From assembly GCA_025358485.1 (NCBI GenBank), contig JANYJJ010000166.1:1-50431 (forward strand): DNA of 50,431 nt, given 5' to 3'. Numbering within the stretch: the first letter of the stretch is position 1; every line of letters begins with the position of its first letter. Positions 1 to 9,028 of the stretch are shown here, piece by piece. Below the pieces are notes generated by a model. The model worked only from the letters and a program-made list of their open reading frames with translations. It made no database searches and was not told the origin of the DNA. The position numbers were made by a program, and so were the translations under genes. The DNA comes from Burkholderiales bacterium (GTDB lineage Bacteria > Pseudomonadota > Gammaproteobacteria > Burkholderiales > Burkholderiaceae_C).

Positions 1-49
1 TTCTTCGTGGATGAGTGAGTGCAGTTTCGTACTCGTATTCGCTACATCC

Positions 50-697
50 TCAACTCAACAACGCCACCCCACTGAGCGTTTGCAATTCCTCAAACCCAAT
101 CCCGCCAAACATCTCCACCACTTTCAACCCGGCAGGCGTCACGTCGATGACCGCCAGATCGGTGTAGATGCGGCTCACGCAGGCAATGCCAGTGAGCGGG
201 TAGGTACAAACCGCGACGATTTTGCTCAGACCGCTTTTGGTCAGGTGCTCCATCATCACGTAGGTTTTTTTGGCACCGATGGCCAAGTCCATCGCGCCGC
301 CCACGGCGGGTATGGCGTCTGCGCCGCCGGTGTGCCAGTTGGCCAAATCGCCCGCGACCGAGACTTGAAACGCGCCCAGCACCGCAACGTCCAAATGGCC
401 GCCGCGCATCATGGCGAAGCTGTCGGCGCTGTGAAAGTAAGCGCCGCCTGCAAGCAAGGTCACCGGCTGTTTGCCAGCGTTGATGAGGTCAAAGTCTTCT
501 TGCCCGGCGGCGGGTGCCGGGCCCATGCCGAGCAGGCCGTTTTCGCTGTGCAGAAATATCTCTTTGCTCTGGGGCAAGTGGTTGGCCACGAGAGTTGGTA
601 AGCCTATCCCCAGGTTCACATACGCGCCTTCGGGAATGTCTTGGGCCACACGCGCAGCCATGCGGTTGTGAATTTGATCGCGATTGAGTTTTTCCAT
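50..697 (-). CDS. pcaJ: 3-oxoadipate CoA-transferase, beta subunit
   Basis: This is the B subunit of a class I CoA-transferase, which moves CoA from succinyl-CoA to a 3-oxoacid. The PcaJ/ScoB signature is clear: NLGIGLPTLVANHLP (residues 28-42) and the SENGLLGMGP box (51-60), whose Glu52 is the expected CoA-thioester nucleophile. At 215 residues it has the usual length. I start at MEKLNRDQ. An in-frame ATG 60 bases upstream exists but would add a non-conserved tail and overlap the A-subunit gene. The A-subunit stop is one base away, so the two are co-translated. The close match of the A subunit to PcaI favours 3-oxoadipate as substrate, but acetoacetate (ScoB) cannot be excluded. No ring-cleavage genes are visible nearby. 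Confidence 0.9.
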   Translation of the reverse strand: MEKLNRDQIHNRMAARVAQDIPEGAYVNLGIGLPTLVANHLPQSKEIFLHSENGLLGMGPAPAAGQEDFDLINAGKQPVTLLAGGAYFHSADSFAMMRGGHLDVAVLGAFQVSVAGDLANWHTGGADAIPAVGGAMDLAIGAKKTYVMMEHLTKSGLSKIVAVCTYPLTGIACVSRIYTDLAVIDVTPAGLKVVEMFGGIGFEELQTLSGVALLS

Positions 698-698
698 T

Positions 699-1391
699 TC
701 AGCCCCTGGTTTTAGATGACATGGTGGCTCTTGCGACATGCACCACGCGCTGCACAAAGATGCCCGGCGTCACGATGACTTCGGGGTCCATCGCGCCCAG
801 CTCGGCGATGTCATGCACCGCCGCCACCGTCATCTTCGCGGCCATGGCCATGGCGGGGCCGAAGTTGCGGGCGGTTTTGCGGTAGGTCAAATTGCCCCAG
901 CGGTCGCCAAGCTCAGCTTGTATCAAGGCCACGTCGGCGTGCAGCGGCAGCTCGAAAACGTACATGCGGCCGTCGATTTCACGGGTCTCTTTGCCTTTGG
1001 CCAAATCGGTGCCGTACGCCGTGGGTGTGAAGAAGCCGCCGATGCCAGCACCCGCGGCGCGTAAGCGTTCGGCCAAGTTGCCTTGTGGCACCAACTCCAG
1101 CTCCAACTTGCCAGCACGGAAGAGGCCGTCAAAAACTTGGCTGTCGGCTTGGCGCGGAAAGCTGCAAATGATCTTGCGCACGCGGCCACTTTTGAGCAGC
1201 GCGGCCAAGCCGGTCTCGCCGTTGCCTGCGTTGTTGTTGATGACGGTGAGGTCGCGCGCGCCTTGGGCAATCAGGCCGTCGATCAACGCCGAAGGCTGCC
1301 CGGCACCGCCGAAGCCGCCGATCATCACGGTGGCACCATCGGCCACGTCTTGCAGCGCGGCTTGCACCGACTCAGAAATTTTGTTGATCAT
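699..1391 (-). CDS. pcaI: 3-oxoadipate CoA-transferase, alpha subunit
   Basis: This is the A subunit that pairs with the following gene to form the CoA-transferase. Seen: a GGFGGAGQPSALIDGL glycine-rich loop near the N-terminus, then ARDLTVINNNAGNGETG, CSFPRQADSQVF and PQGNLAERLRAAGAGIGGFF, which together read as PcaI/CatI rather than the more distant ScoA of Bacillus. The start is MINKISESV, the usual PcaI beginning. A longer in-frame extension of 33 residues upstream looks non-coding (rich in Arg, Ser and Pro). Its stop lies one base before the start of the B subunit. Together they would convert 3-oxoadipate to 3-oxoadipyl-CoA in the beta-ketoadipate pathway of aromatic degradation. Confidence 0.9.
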   Translation of the reverse strand: MINKISESVQAALQDVADGATVMIGGFGGAGQPSALIDGLIAQGARDLTVINNNAGNGETGLAALLKSGRVRKIICSFPRQADSQVFDGLFRAGKLELELVPQGNLAERLRAAGAGIGGFFTPTAYGTDLAKGKETREIDGRMYVFELPLHADVALIQAELGDRWGNLTYRKTARNFGPAMAMAAKMTVAAVHDIAELGAMDPEVIVTPGIFVQRVVHVARATMSSKTRG

Positions 1392-1523
1392 CGCGTTCAC
1401 CGGCGAGCGCACGGCGCTGGAAGGAGGAACGCGAATTATTGAGCAGGCATTGCGGCGGGGGTCCGCTGATCGCCCAAAGCTGGCGCTCACATGACCACAA
1501 CCCGATCCGAGGGCGGCAGCTTT

Positions 1524-3749
1524 TTAGATGGCGAAGCTGTTGACCGATTCTTCTGTTTCCACCACCACGGCCTTGGATGCCAACAAGCCGTCACGCAACA
1601 GCAGCTCAAATTCAGCACCGGGCACCGGCCTGGAAAACCAAAAACCCTGCTGCACAGGGCAGCCATGACGTATCAAAAACAAGGCTTGTTCGGGGGTTTC
1701 AACACCCTCGGCCACAACGCTCAAACCAAACTCGCGGGCCAGGGTGATGATGGCCGCCGCCAGCGCGCCGTCGCGCCCACCGCGCTCGGCACCGTTGACG
1801 AATGAGCGGTCGATCTTCAGCTCATCGATGGGAAAGCGTTTGAGGTAGCTCAGCGATGAATAGCCTGTGCCGAAGTCGTCCAGCGACAGCCCGTAGCCTT
1901 TGGCGCGCAAGGCATCAAGGCGCTCACAGCCCTGCTGAACGTCGGTCATCAAAATGGTTTCGGTCACTTCCAACATCAGCGCGTCGGGGCGCAGGTCATG
2001 TCGCTTCATGAGCGCGTCGAGTTTGTCGATGAGCGTGGGGTCGCTCAAGCTGGGCGCGGCCAAGTTCACTGACAAGGGCACGCTGCGCAAACCAGCGTCG
2101 CACCACGACCTCAGGGCGCGACAGGCTGCTTCGAGCACCCAGTCGGTCAGGGGCAAGATCAAGCCTGTTTCTTCGGCCATGGGAATGAATTCGGCCGGCG
2201 GCACCAAGCCGCGCTGCGGGTGCTGCCAGCGCACCAAGGCTTCAGCACCCACAATTTTCAAGCCACTGGCATCCACTTTGGGTTGAAAGTGCAAACGCAG
2301 CTGGTCTTGCGCGATGGCAATGCGCAACTCGGCTTCTTTCATCAAACGAGAGGCTGCCAAGGCGTTGATCTTTTCGTCAAAAAATCGGTGCTGGGCGCGG
2401 CCCGATGCCTTGGCCGAATACACGGCCTGCTCGGCACAGCGCGTCAGGTCGGCCAGGTTTTGTGCGTCGCCGGGGAAGAGCGAAATGCCAATGCTGGCCG
2501 ACAGCAGCAGCGACTGCTCGCCCATGGCGAAGGGCTGTTCAAACGACGCCAGCAAACGCTGCGCCACCTCGGCGGCGTGGGCTTGGTCAGCCAGATCGGC
2601 AATCATCAAATTGAAAGCATTGCCGCCCACGCGCGCCAGCAGGTTTTGCTCGCTCGCATCTTCGGTCGAAGCCGGGGTCACCAAATCGCCGCTGCGTATC
2701 CAGGCGCGCAAACGCTCGGCCAAGGCCTTGAGCACGGCGTCGCCTTGCTCGCGGCCAAAGGCATCGTTGACGCCTTTGAAGCGATCAATGTCCACATGCA
2801 ACATGGCGCAGTGGTTGCGACTGCGGCGCGCGCGCTCCAACACGGGCGTGGCCAGCTCGGAAAAGAACAGTCGGTTGGGCAAACCGGTGACGTCGTCGTA
2901 GTGAGCCAGTTGGCGAATTCGGTTTTGCGCCTCTACGCGTTCGGTAATGTCTTGGGTGATGCCCTCCATCAGCACGCCGACGTCGAGCGTGGCACCCTCA
3001 ATTCGAGCCGCTTCAGCTTGCTCAAACACGGTTCGAATGCTGCCGTCTGGACGCCTGATTTGGTATTCAATCTGGTAAGGCTTGCCTTCGCTGAGCAGCG
3101 CCAACCTGGCACGCAGCAGCTGGTCTTGGTGCTTGTCCACCACTTGCGCCAAAAACACGTTGGCCAACTCGTGTTCGTTGAGTTGGTCAGGCGGCGTGAG
3201 GTTGCCAAACATGCTGAGCAGCTCGGATGAGCATTCCAAGCGTCCGTCGGGGTGCAACTGCCAATTGCCCATGCCGGCCAAACGCTGCGCACGCGACAGG
3301 GTTTCACGGCTGCGGCGCATTTCCTCGGAGGCCGCACTGGCGCGCAGCGCGTAGCGCACACGGTAGGACAGCAAAGTCCAGTTGATGGGCTTGCTGATGA
3401 AATCGGTGGCACCCGACGCGTAGGCGGCGTCTACAGATTCGGTGTCGTTCAAACCGGTGAGCAACAGAATAGGCAAACGCGCGCCGCGCGGGCTGGCGCG
3501 CAGCCGCTGGCACACCTCAAAGCCGTCCAAGCCGGGCATCATCACGTCAAGCAACACCACGTCGAAGCTGGTGTCTTCAAACCGCTTCAGTCCGTCTTCG
3601 CCGCTGCTGGCTTCGCTGACCTCAAAGCCTGCGTGACGCAGCGTCTTGGCGGCGAGGCTGCGCAACATGAAGTCGTCGTCCACCAACAACACGCGGGCGG
3701 GCTGGGCCGAAGCGGCGTTGACCTTGCTATTAGCGGTGGAACTGCTCAT
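1524..3749 (-). CDS. Response regulator REC-PAS-GGDEF(degenerate)-EAL
   Basis: A 741-residue cytoplasmic response regulator with a c-di-GMP output. Domains in order: REC (about 18-135, phosphoacceptor Asp68 in VVLLDVMMPG, Lys120 in FISKP), a PAS-like segment (about 150-275), GGDEF (about 283-460) and EAL (about 470-725). The GGDEF active site reads GGNAF (375-379), so cyclase activity should be lost. The EAL domain keeps GAEALVRW (501-508), DDFGTGYSS (624-632) and AEGVETPEQ, so it should be an active phosphodiesterase, perhaps with the dead GGDEF as a GTP-sensing regulator. Its ATG overlaps the stop of the preceding small ORF (ATGA), and that ORF overlaps the hybrid kinase. The kinase is therefore the likely phosphodonor, through its Hpt domain. 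Confidence 0.93.
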   Translation of the reverse strand: MSSSTANSKVNAASAQPARVLLVDDDFMLRSLAAKTLRHAGFEVSEASSGEDGLKRFEDTSFDVVLLDVMMPGLDGFEVCQRLRASPRGARLPILLLTGLNDTESVDAAYASGATDFISKPINWTLLSYRVRYALRASAASEEMRRSRETLSRAQRLAGMGNWQLHPDGRLECSSELLSMFGNLTPPDQLNEHELANVFLAQVVDKHQDQLLRARLALLSEGKPYQIEYQIRRPDGSIRTVFEQAEAARIEGATLDVGVLMEGITQDITERVEAQNRIRQLAHYDDVTGLPNRLFFSELATPVLERARRSRNHCAMLHVDIDRFKGVNDAFGREQGDAVLKALAERLRAWIRSGDLVTPASTEDASEQNLLARVGGNAFNLMIADLADQAHAAEVAQRLLASFEQPFAMGEQSLLLSASIGISLFPGDAQNLADLTRCAEQAVYSAKASGRAQHRFFDEKINALAASRLMKEAELRIAIAQDQLRLHFQPKVDASGLKIVGAEALVRWQHPQRGLVPPAEFIPMAEETGLILPLTDWVLEAACRALRSWCDAGLRSVPLSVNLAAPSLSDPTLIDKLDALMKRHDLRPDALMLEVTETILMTDVQQGCERLDALRAKGYGLSLDDFGTGYSSLSYLKRFPIDELKIDRSFVNGAERGGRDGALAAAIITLAREFGLSVVAEGVETPEQALFLIRHGCPVQQGFWFSRPVPGAEFELLLRDGLLASKAVVVETEESVNSFAI

Positions 3750-4137
3750 GCTGGCTGTCTTTCTTTACTTCCATACTTTTGTACATCTTTACTTGAAGCC
3801 GAGACCGGCTGCAAAGCGGCCGCCTCAAATTCACGAAAGCTGTTCAGCAAACACGCATGCAAGTTGGCCTGCGGCACCTCGCCTGCGCGCGGCGCGCTGG
3901 CGCTGGATGGCTTCAAGTTGTGCGGCAGTGTTTGCATCAGCTTCTTATCGGCAGCTTGCCCAGCCGCTTGAATCGCACACAGCGATTCGGTGGTGGACGA
4001 CCTGAACCAATCGAGCAACTCTTGCGCGTATTCAGGTGCCGAGCCGTCGGCCACCACCACACGACAGACCTGGGTGGGCGCAGCAGGTTGATTTCGACGC
4101 CCACCTGGGCAGGGTTCAGAGGCAAGGCGACGCTCAC
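3746..4137 (-). pseudogene. Frameshifted small ORF between kinase and response regulator
   Basis: The stretch between the kinase and the REC-EAL gene has coding character but not in one frame. A GTG at 4137 overlaps the kinase stop (GTGA) and reads [20 protein letters not shown]. After about position 4072 the sensible reading moves to the -1 frame (TQVCRVVVADGSAPEYAQEL and onward) and ends at 3746 in an ATGA overlap with the response-regulator start. The total of 392 bases is one short of a whole number of codons, as expected for one missing base; restored, it would encode about 130 residues. The product is soluble with no recognised domain. No strong slippery heptamer is visible at the junction, so a lesion or sequencing error is more likely than programmed frameshifting. 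Confidence 0.55.
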
Positions 4138-7100
4138 AGCGCGGCCGCCATCGACGGCGTGTCACGCAGATGCGCTTCGATGGCGCTCAGGGTCAGCTCA
4201 TGCGCTCGATGCAAGCGAGCCAGGTCACCATCCGTCAAGCTGCCGCCAGCGCCCAGGGTGTCTTCAAACTCGGCGGCCAATGCAGCCACTGCGACGGCAC
4301 CCACTTGGGCGCTCATGGACTTCAAGGTGTGCATGCTGCGCAGCGCAGTCTTTGCAGTCGCGGCAGTCGCTGTTGCCGCAGCCGCCTGTGCGTACTGCGC
4401 CAAAGTGTCGGCGCTGCTTTGCTGGAACAGCGCCAGCATTTGCGTCACGAATTCGGGGTCGGAGCCGTCCAGCACCATGGGCAAATCGGCCAGCACGCTG
4501 GGGTCAAAAACCAACGCGGCCGAAAGCGCGGCAAGCGGCGTGGTCACCCTCTGAACAGAAGTTTGCGACTGCGCTTGCTCAATTTGCCGATGCCCCAGGT
4601 GCAGCTGCATCATTTCAGCCAAGCGTTGTCCGGATATGGGCTTGGCCAGGTAGTCAGACATGCCCGCGGCCACGCAGGCGTCGCGGTCTCCGGCCATGGC
4701 GTTGGCGGTCAGCGCGACGATGGGCAACCCGGTGCGTTCACAGTGCAGCTGTTCCCAAGCGCGAATGTGGCGCGTGGCTTCGAAGCCGTCCATCACCGGC
4801 ATTTGGCAGTCCATCAGCACCAAATCAAAAACTTGCGCGCAGATCAGCGCAATGGCTTCGGCTCCGTTGTTGGCCACGGTCACGGTCAGGCCCAAGCGCG
4901 CCAACAAGGCTTTGGCAACGCCTTGGTTGATGAGGTTGTCTTCAACCAAAAGCACACTGGCGTTGAAAGTGGCGAATGGGGTGCGTGCGGTGTGCGGCGC
5001 AGCCGTTGGCTCAACGTCGTCGCTGAGCACGCTGTTCACGACGCGAAACAAGTCGGCGCGGCGCAGCGGCTTGTTGAGGTAGCGCGAGATGCCCAAATCA
5101 CTGCGCGCGAGTTGGTCGGTGCGCGCGTAGGTTGAGCTGAGCATGACCAATTTGGTTCGCTCGGTGCCTGGCAGGTTGAGCATTTCGCTGGCCAATTGCA
5201 CGCCGTCCATGCCGGGCATGTTCATGTCGAGCACCGCCAGCGCAAACGGGGTTTGGTTGTTGGCAGCGGCGCAGAGCAACTCCAAAGCGGCCGGTCCGCT
5301 GTCGGCGCAACTCACGTTCATGCCCCAGCCCTGAAGCTGCAATTGCAAAATTTCGCGGTTGGTTTGGTTGTCGTCCACCACCAGCACTCGCAAGCCCAAC
5401 AGGCTGCTGGCGTCTAAGGGCGCGGGCGCATTTCGCGCTTTGGGCAAAGTCAAATCAATGATGAATTTCGCGCCCTCGCCGAGAGCACTTTCGACGCGAA
5501 TGGTGCCGTCCATCAAACCCAACAGTCGCGTGCAAATGGCCAAACCCAAGCCCGTGCCGCCATGTTCGCGCGTGGTGCTGCCGTCGGCCTGTGAGAAGTG
5601 GTCGAAGATCTTTTTCTGCGCATGCGGGGCGATGCCCAAGCCGGTGTCCTGCACGCACACGCTCAGGGTCAAGTCGGCCTCGGATTCACTGAGCAAGGTC
5701 ACGCGAACGACCACCTCACCCGAAGGCGTGAACTTCACGGCATTGCTGATGAGGTTGGCAATGACCTGTCGCAACCGGAACGGGTCGCCGCGCAGGGCCA
5801 GGGTCGCGTGTGACGGCACAAACTGTGCTGCCAACTCCAAACCTTTGGCTTCGGCGGGCTGCAAAAACATGGTCAAGGCTTCTTCCACCACGTCAACCAG
5901 GCTGAAGTCCACAGCCTCCAGCTCCAATTGGCCCGACTCGATTTTCGAGAAGTCCAAGATGTCGTTGATGACGCCCAGCAAGTGTTGTCCAGAGGCTTGA
6001 ACGGCCTGTGCCCACACGCGTTGTTGCGGCTGCAAATCGCTGTCGATGAGGAGCTCGTTCATGCCCAACACGCCGTTCATGGGCGTGCGAATCTCGTGGC
6101 TCATCGTGGCCAAAAACTCACTCTTGGCTTGGCTCGCGGCTTCGGCAGCTTCTTTGGCCTTGGCCATGGTTTGCTGCGCGGCGCGCTGCTCGGTGATGTC
6201 GATCAAGGTGCCCACCAAACCGAGCACGCGGCCGTCTGCACCTATCAGAGTGGCTTTGCTGACCAGGGCATCAATCACGCGCTTGCCTGTGCGTTGGTTG
6301 TGCACTTCATAACTGCGTGCGCCGGGCGTTTCGATCAAGGCGCGGTCTTCCACGTCGTGGCGCGCGGCAGCCTCGGATTTCAAAAGCTGACTCGCTGACT
6401 TGCCCAAAACCTCAGACGCATTCAAACCAAACAGATCGCTGTAAGCGCGGTTCAAACGCACGTAGCGACCTTCAACGTCTTTCATCACCACGGGCACCGG
6501 CAAGGCTTCAAACAGCGCATCGACCAAGGCCAAACTTTCTTTCAGAGTTTGGGTGTTGAGCAGGCGATCTGTGCAGTCGCGGGCCACACCTTCGTAACCC
6601 AAAAACTCGCCGTTGCAGTCAAAGCGCGGTCGACCGTCGATCTCGATCCAGCACTGTTCACCACTGAGCTTGTCGCCCCTGAAACTCACGCTTTTGAAAT
6701 GCTCGCGCTGGTTCATGCGGCCATGAAAAGCTTGCCACCCACCTGCGGGAGCGTCGAGCCAATCGACGCCGCTGTCGCTGTTGTGGTTGTTTTGGTTGTC
6801 GTTGTGAACCGAGAACGAGCGGTTGCTTTGCACCATGCGTAAAAACTCGGCGTCGGTGAGCGCGTCGAATTGATGCACGGCGTCGGTTTGCCAAAACCAG
6901 TCGCCTGACATTTCAGCGCGCGCTTGCCAGCGCTGTGCGGCCTCGCGTTTTTCGGTCACGTCTATGTGGGTGCCCGACAACCACTCGGGCCGTCCATCAG
7001 CACTGAAGGCCGAGACGCGCCCACGCGCTTGCACCCACACCCAGTGCCCGTCTGCATGGCGCAGGCGTGCATCGTGTTCAAAAAAACGCGTTCTACCTTG

Positions 7101-8870
7101 CAAATGCTGTTTTAAGCACTCCGCAGCGCCAAGCTGGTCGTCTGGATGGCAAAGCGACGTCCAGGTGTCGATGGTTGGCGCAAGCTCGGTCAGCGCATAC
7201 CCGAGCATCTCGGCCCAGCTGTCGCTCATGCGCAATTCGCCGGTCTGCACGTTCCATTCACCGGTGGCGGCATTGGTGCCTTCCAGGATGTGTGCCAAGC
7301 GCTGTCGCTCTTGCGCGAGTGCGACGGCAGTGGCTTTGCTGTCGGTGATGTCTGACTCCACCGCCATGAAACCCAGCAAGCTGCCGTTGGAAGCGCGCAT
7401 GGGTTGGATGTCGATGTCGATCCAGTACTGCGCACCCGACTTGTGGCGGTTCAGCAGCTCGCAGCGAACAGGCTCGCCCGCATTCAGAGCTTTGCGCAAG
7501 TTGTCAATCGCCTCAAGGTCTGTTGCGTCACTTTGAAGCAGCTCACCCGGTGAGCGACCCACGGCCTCTTGCGCGCTGTAGCCCGAGATGCGCACGAAGC
7601 CTTCATTGACCCAAGTGATGCGGCGCTGCGCATCGGTGACGATGACGGCGTTGGAGGTGTGCTTGGCCACCAACGCCATGCGGCCCAATTCGTGAGTCAA
7701 TTCGCGCGCTCGTTCCTCTACGCGGTTGCGCCCCATGACCAGCAAGGCCGCCAAAAAGGTGGCCAGCGCCGTCGTCACGACGCCCGCCAACGCAGCCATG
7801 TAAGCACGCGAGCGGTTCACACTCGCATGAAAGCTTGGGGTAGAGACGGTGCTCACCGTCCACGCGCGCTGGCCCACGGTCAACGAAGTTTTGATTTCGA
7901 AAGCGTCAGCTTTCGCCGCACCTCGGGTTTCGTCGAGATCACGCTTTTTGTGAACACTGAGATCCGACGCGTACAGGCGTTTTTCAGGTTGATGGGCGGG
8001 GCCGTCGTAAATCTCAACGCTCACGTTGCCATGCGCCAGATCGACCACACCTTGAAAAAGTTCAGCGGCCACGACGGGCGCGTACAACACCCCGCACAAC
8101 GCACCCCAACGGCCTTCTTCGTTTTCAAGCACAGCGCCAAGTCGATAAAGCGGCAAAAACACCAGCAAACCAGGGCTGTGAGCCCCAGCTTGTGGAATCA
8201 AAATCAAGGGCGTGACGGTCGAATTGCCGCTGAGCACCGCGTCTTCGATGGCAGTGCGCGTGGAGTACGAATCGCCTAAATCGCTGCCCCAGGCCGCCAA
8301 GTTGGAGCGCAGCGGCTCGATGTGGCGCACGACGAAGAGGTCGGCGGTGTTGGTCTGCGTTTTGACTTCAAACTCGCGCGGCCCTTCAGCGCGGGCTGCC
8401 GCGCCGTAGCTGCCCAACTCGCCGCGCTTGACATACTCAATCAAGCCAAACCCTTGGACTCCGGGGAACTCTTTGGTCAACTCGCGCGATGCCACGTAAG
8501 CCTGAAATTGCGCGGCGGTCAGGTGGTTTTGGGATGCCGCATACGCGCCGCGCAAACCTTTCATTCCGTCGCCAGGCAGGCTCATGCGACGCTGAATCTC
8601 GATCTCGACCCGCTGCGCCAAGCGATTGAATTCGCTGCCTGCGTCTTCGTCAATCTGACGATTGAAAGTGGCGGTGATCCAGCCTGTGATCGCGATACCA
8701 ATCAGCAGCACGGTGAGGGGCCAAAACCAGGCGCGCCGCGAATGCGCTGAAGACAAAAGTTCAGGCGCTGCGGCCGCGCTGACCGCGCGGGCCAGTCCCT
8801 TGGAGTTGATTTGCGGTGGCTGTGTGAAGGGTGTCTGCACGGCTGGGTGTGTGAAATGGCACGGCCGCAC
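4134..8870 (-). CDS. Hybrid sensor histidine kinase CHASE-PAS-HisKA-HATPase-REC-REC-Hpt
   Basis: A 1578-residue inner-membrane hybrid kinase of the BarA/ArcB style. Seen in order: TM1 (47-69), a periplasmic CHASE-type sensor (about 75-350), TM2 (357-380), about four PAS segments (395-510, 525-640, 650-770, 780-895), HisKA with His925 in SHEIRTP, HATPase with NAVKF and DTGLGI and GGTGLGL boxes, REC1 (Asp1215 in AVLDMNMPG, Lys1267), REC2 (Asp1354 in [12 protein letters not shown], Lys1410) and a C-terminal Hpt (His1514 in MHTLKS). All phosphorelay residues are present. The start is the GTG at 8870; the next ATG would remove TM1, although a nearer GTG at 8840 is possible. It overlaps the next ORF by GTGA and heads an operon whose last gene is the EAL regulator, its likely target. 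The ligand is unknown. Confidence 0.92.
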   Translation of the reverse strand: MRPCHFTHPAVQTPFTQPPQINSKGLARAVSAAAAPELLSSAHSRRAWFWPLTVLLIGIAITGWITATFNRQIDEDAGSEFNRLAQRVEIEIQRRMSLPGDGMKGLRGAYAASQNHLTAAQFQAYVASRELTKEFPGVQGFGLIEYVKRGELGSYGAAARAEGPREFEVKTQTNTADLFVVRHIEPLRSNLAAWGSDLGDSYSTRTAIEDAVLSGNSTVTPLILIPQAGAHSPGLLVFLPLYRLGAVLENEEGRWGALCGVLYAPVVAAELFQGVVDLAHGNVSVEIYDGPAHQPEKRLYASDLSVHKKRDLDETRGAAKADAFEIKTSLTVGQRAWTVSTVSTPSFHASVNRSRAYMAALAGVVTTALATFLAALLVMGRNRVEERARELTHELGRMALVAKHTSNAVIVTDAQRRITWVNEGFVRISGYSAQEAVGRSPGELLQSDATDLEAIDNLRKALNAGEPVRCELLNRHKSGAQYWIDIDIQPMRASNGSLLGFMAVESDITDSKATAVALAQERQRLAHILEGTNAATGEWNVQTGELRMSDSWAEMLGYALTELAPTIDTWTSLCHPDDQLGAAECLKQHLQGRTRFFEHDARLRHADGHWVWVQARGRVSAFSADGRPEWLSGTHIDVTEKREAAQRWQARAEMSGDWFWQTDAVHQFDALTDAEFLRMVQSNRSFSVHNDNQNNHNSDSGVDWLDAPAGGWQAFHGRMNQREHFKSVSFRGDKLSGEQCWIEIDGRPRFDCNGEFLGYEGVARDCTDRLLNTQTLKESLALVDALFEALPVPVVMKDVEGRYVRLNRAYSDLFGLNASEVLGKSASQLLKSEAAARHDVEDRALIETPGARSYEVHNQRTGKRVIDALVSKATLIGADGRVLGLVGTLIDITEQRAAQQTMAKAKEAAEAASQAKSEFLATMSHEIRTPMNGVLGMNELLIDSDLQPQQRVWAQAVQASGQHLLGVINDILDFSKIESGQLELEAVDFSLVDVVEEALTMFLQPAEAKGLELAAQFVPSHATLALRGDPFRLRQVIANLISNAVKFTPSGEVVVRVTLLSESEADLTLSVCVQDTGLGIAPHAQKKIFDHFSQADGSTTREHGGTGLGLAICTRLLGLMDGTIRVESALGEGAKFIIDLTLPKARNAPAPLDASSLLGLRVLVVDDNQTNREILQLQLQGWGMNVSCADSGPAALELLCAAANNQTPFALAVLDMNMPGMDGVQLASEMLNLPGTERTKLVMLSSTYARTDQLARSDLGISRYLNKPLRRADLFRVVNSVLSDDVEPTAAPHTARTPFATFNASVLLVEDNLINQGVAKALLARLGLTVTVANNGAEAIALICAQVFDLVLMDCQMPVMDGFEATRHIRAWEQLHCERTGLPIVALTANAMAGDRDACVAAGMSDYLAKPISGQRLAEMMQLHLGHRQIEQAQSQTSVQRVTTPLAALSAALVFDPSVLADLPMVLDGSDPEFVTQMLALFQQSSADTLAQYAQAAAATATAATAKTALRSMHTLKSMSAQVGAVAVAALAAEFEDTLGAGGSLTDGDLARLHRAHELTLSAIEAHLRDTPSMAAAL

Positions 8871-8873
8871 GAT

Positions 8874-8928
8874 GCGGTGGTTGCACCGAAACGTTTTCGG
8901 TTACGTCGAGCAGAAGTTGAACCACCGC
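8874..8928. promoter_or_regulatory. Nested inverted repeats between divergent c-di-GMP operons
   Basis: The 158-base divergent gap has an outer perfect pair, GCGGTGGTT (8874-8882) with AACCACCGC (8920-8928). Nested inside is ACCGAAA-CGT-TTTCGGT (8885-8901), 7-base arms around 3 bases. The ACCGAAAC half-site recurs near 9004, just before the HD-GYP start. The position suits an operator serving both directions, but no regulator is known for it. Confidence 0.45.
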
Positions 8929-9028
8929 CCCCAAAGCAAGCTTGCGCGCCCGCAGCCGCTCAAGTTGTGGCGCTCGGAGCCGAAGTCAGTGGCAGTTCTC
9001 ACCGAAACAGGTATCTCTGCCACTCAAC

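Noticed and set aside
1-49. Left-edge sequence before the CoA-transferase gene
   Set aside because: Too short to assign; no recognisable protein or site.
4060-4085. Programmed -1 ribosomal frameshift for the small ORF
   Set aside because: No XXXYYYZ heptamer and no clear downstream pseudoknot. A missing base is simpler.
3746-4165. The single long minus frame 4165 to 3746 as one intact gene
   Set aside because: Its first 30 residues are Arg-rich with shadow-like composition. The alternative GTG at 4137 fits the operon overlap better, so a frameshifted gene is preferred.
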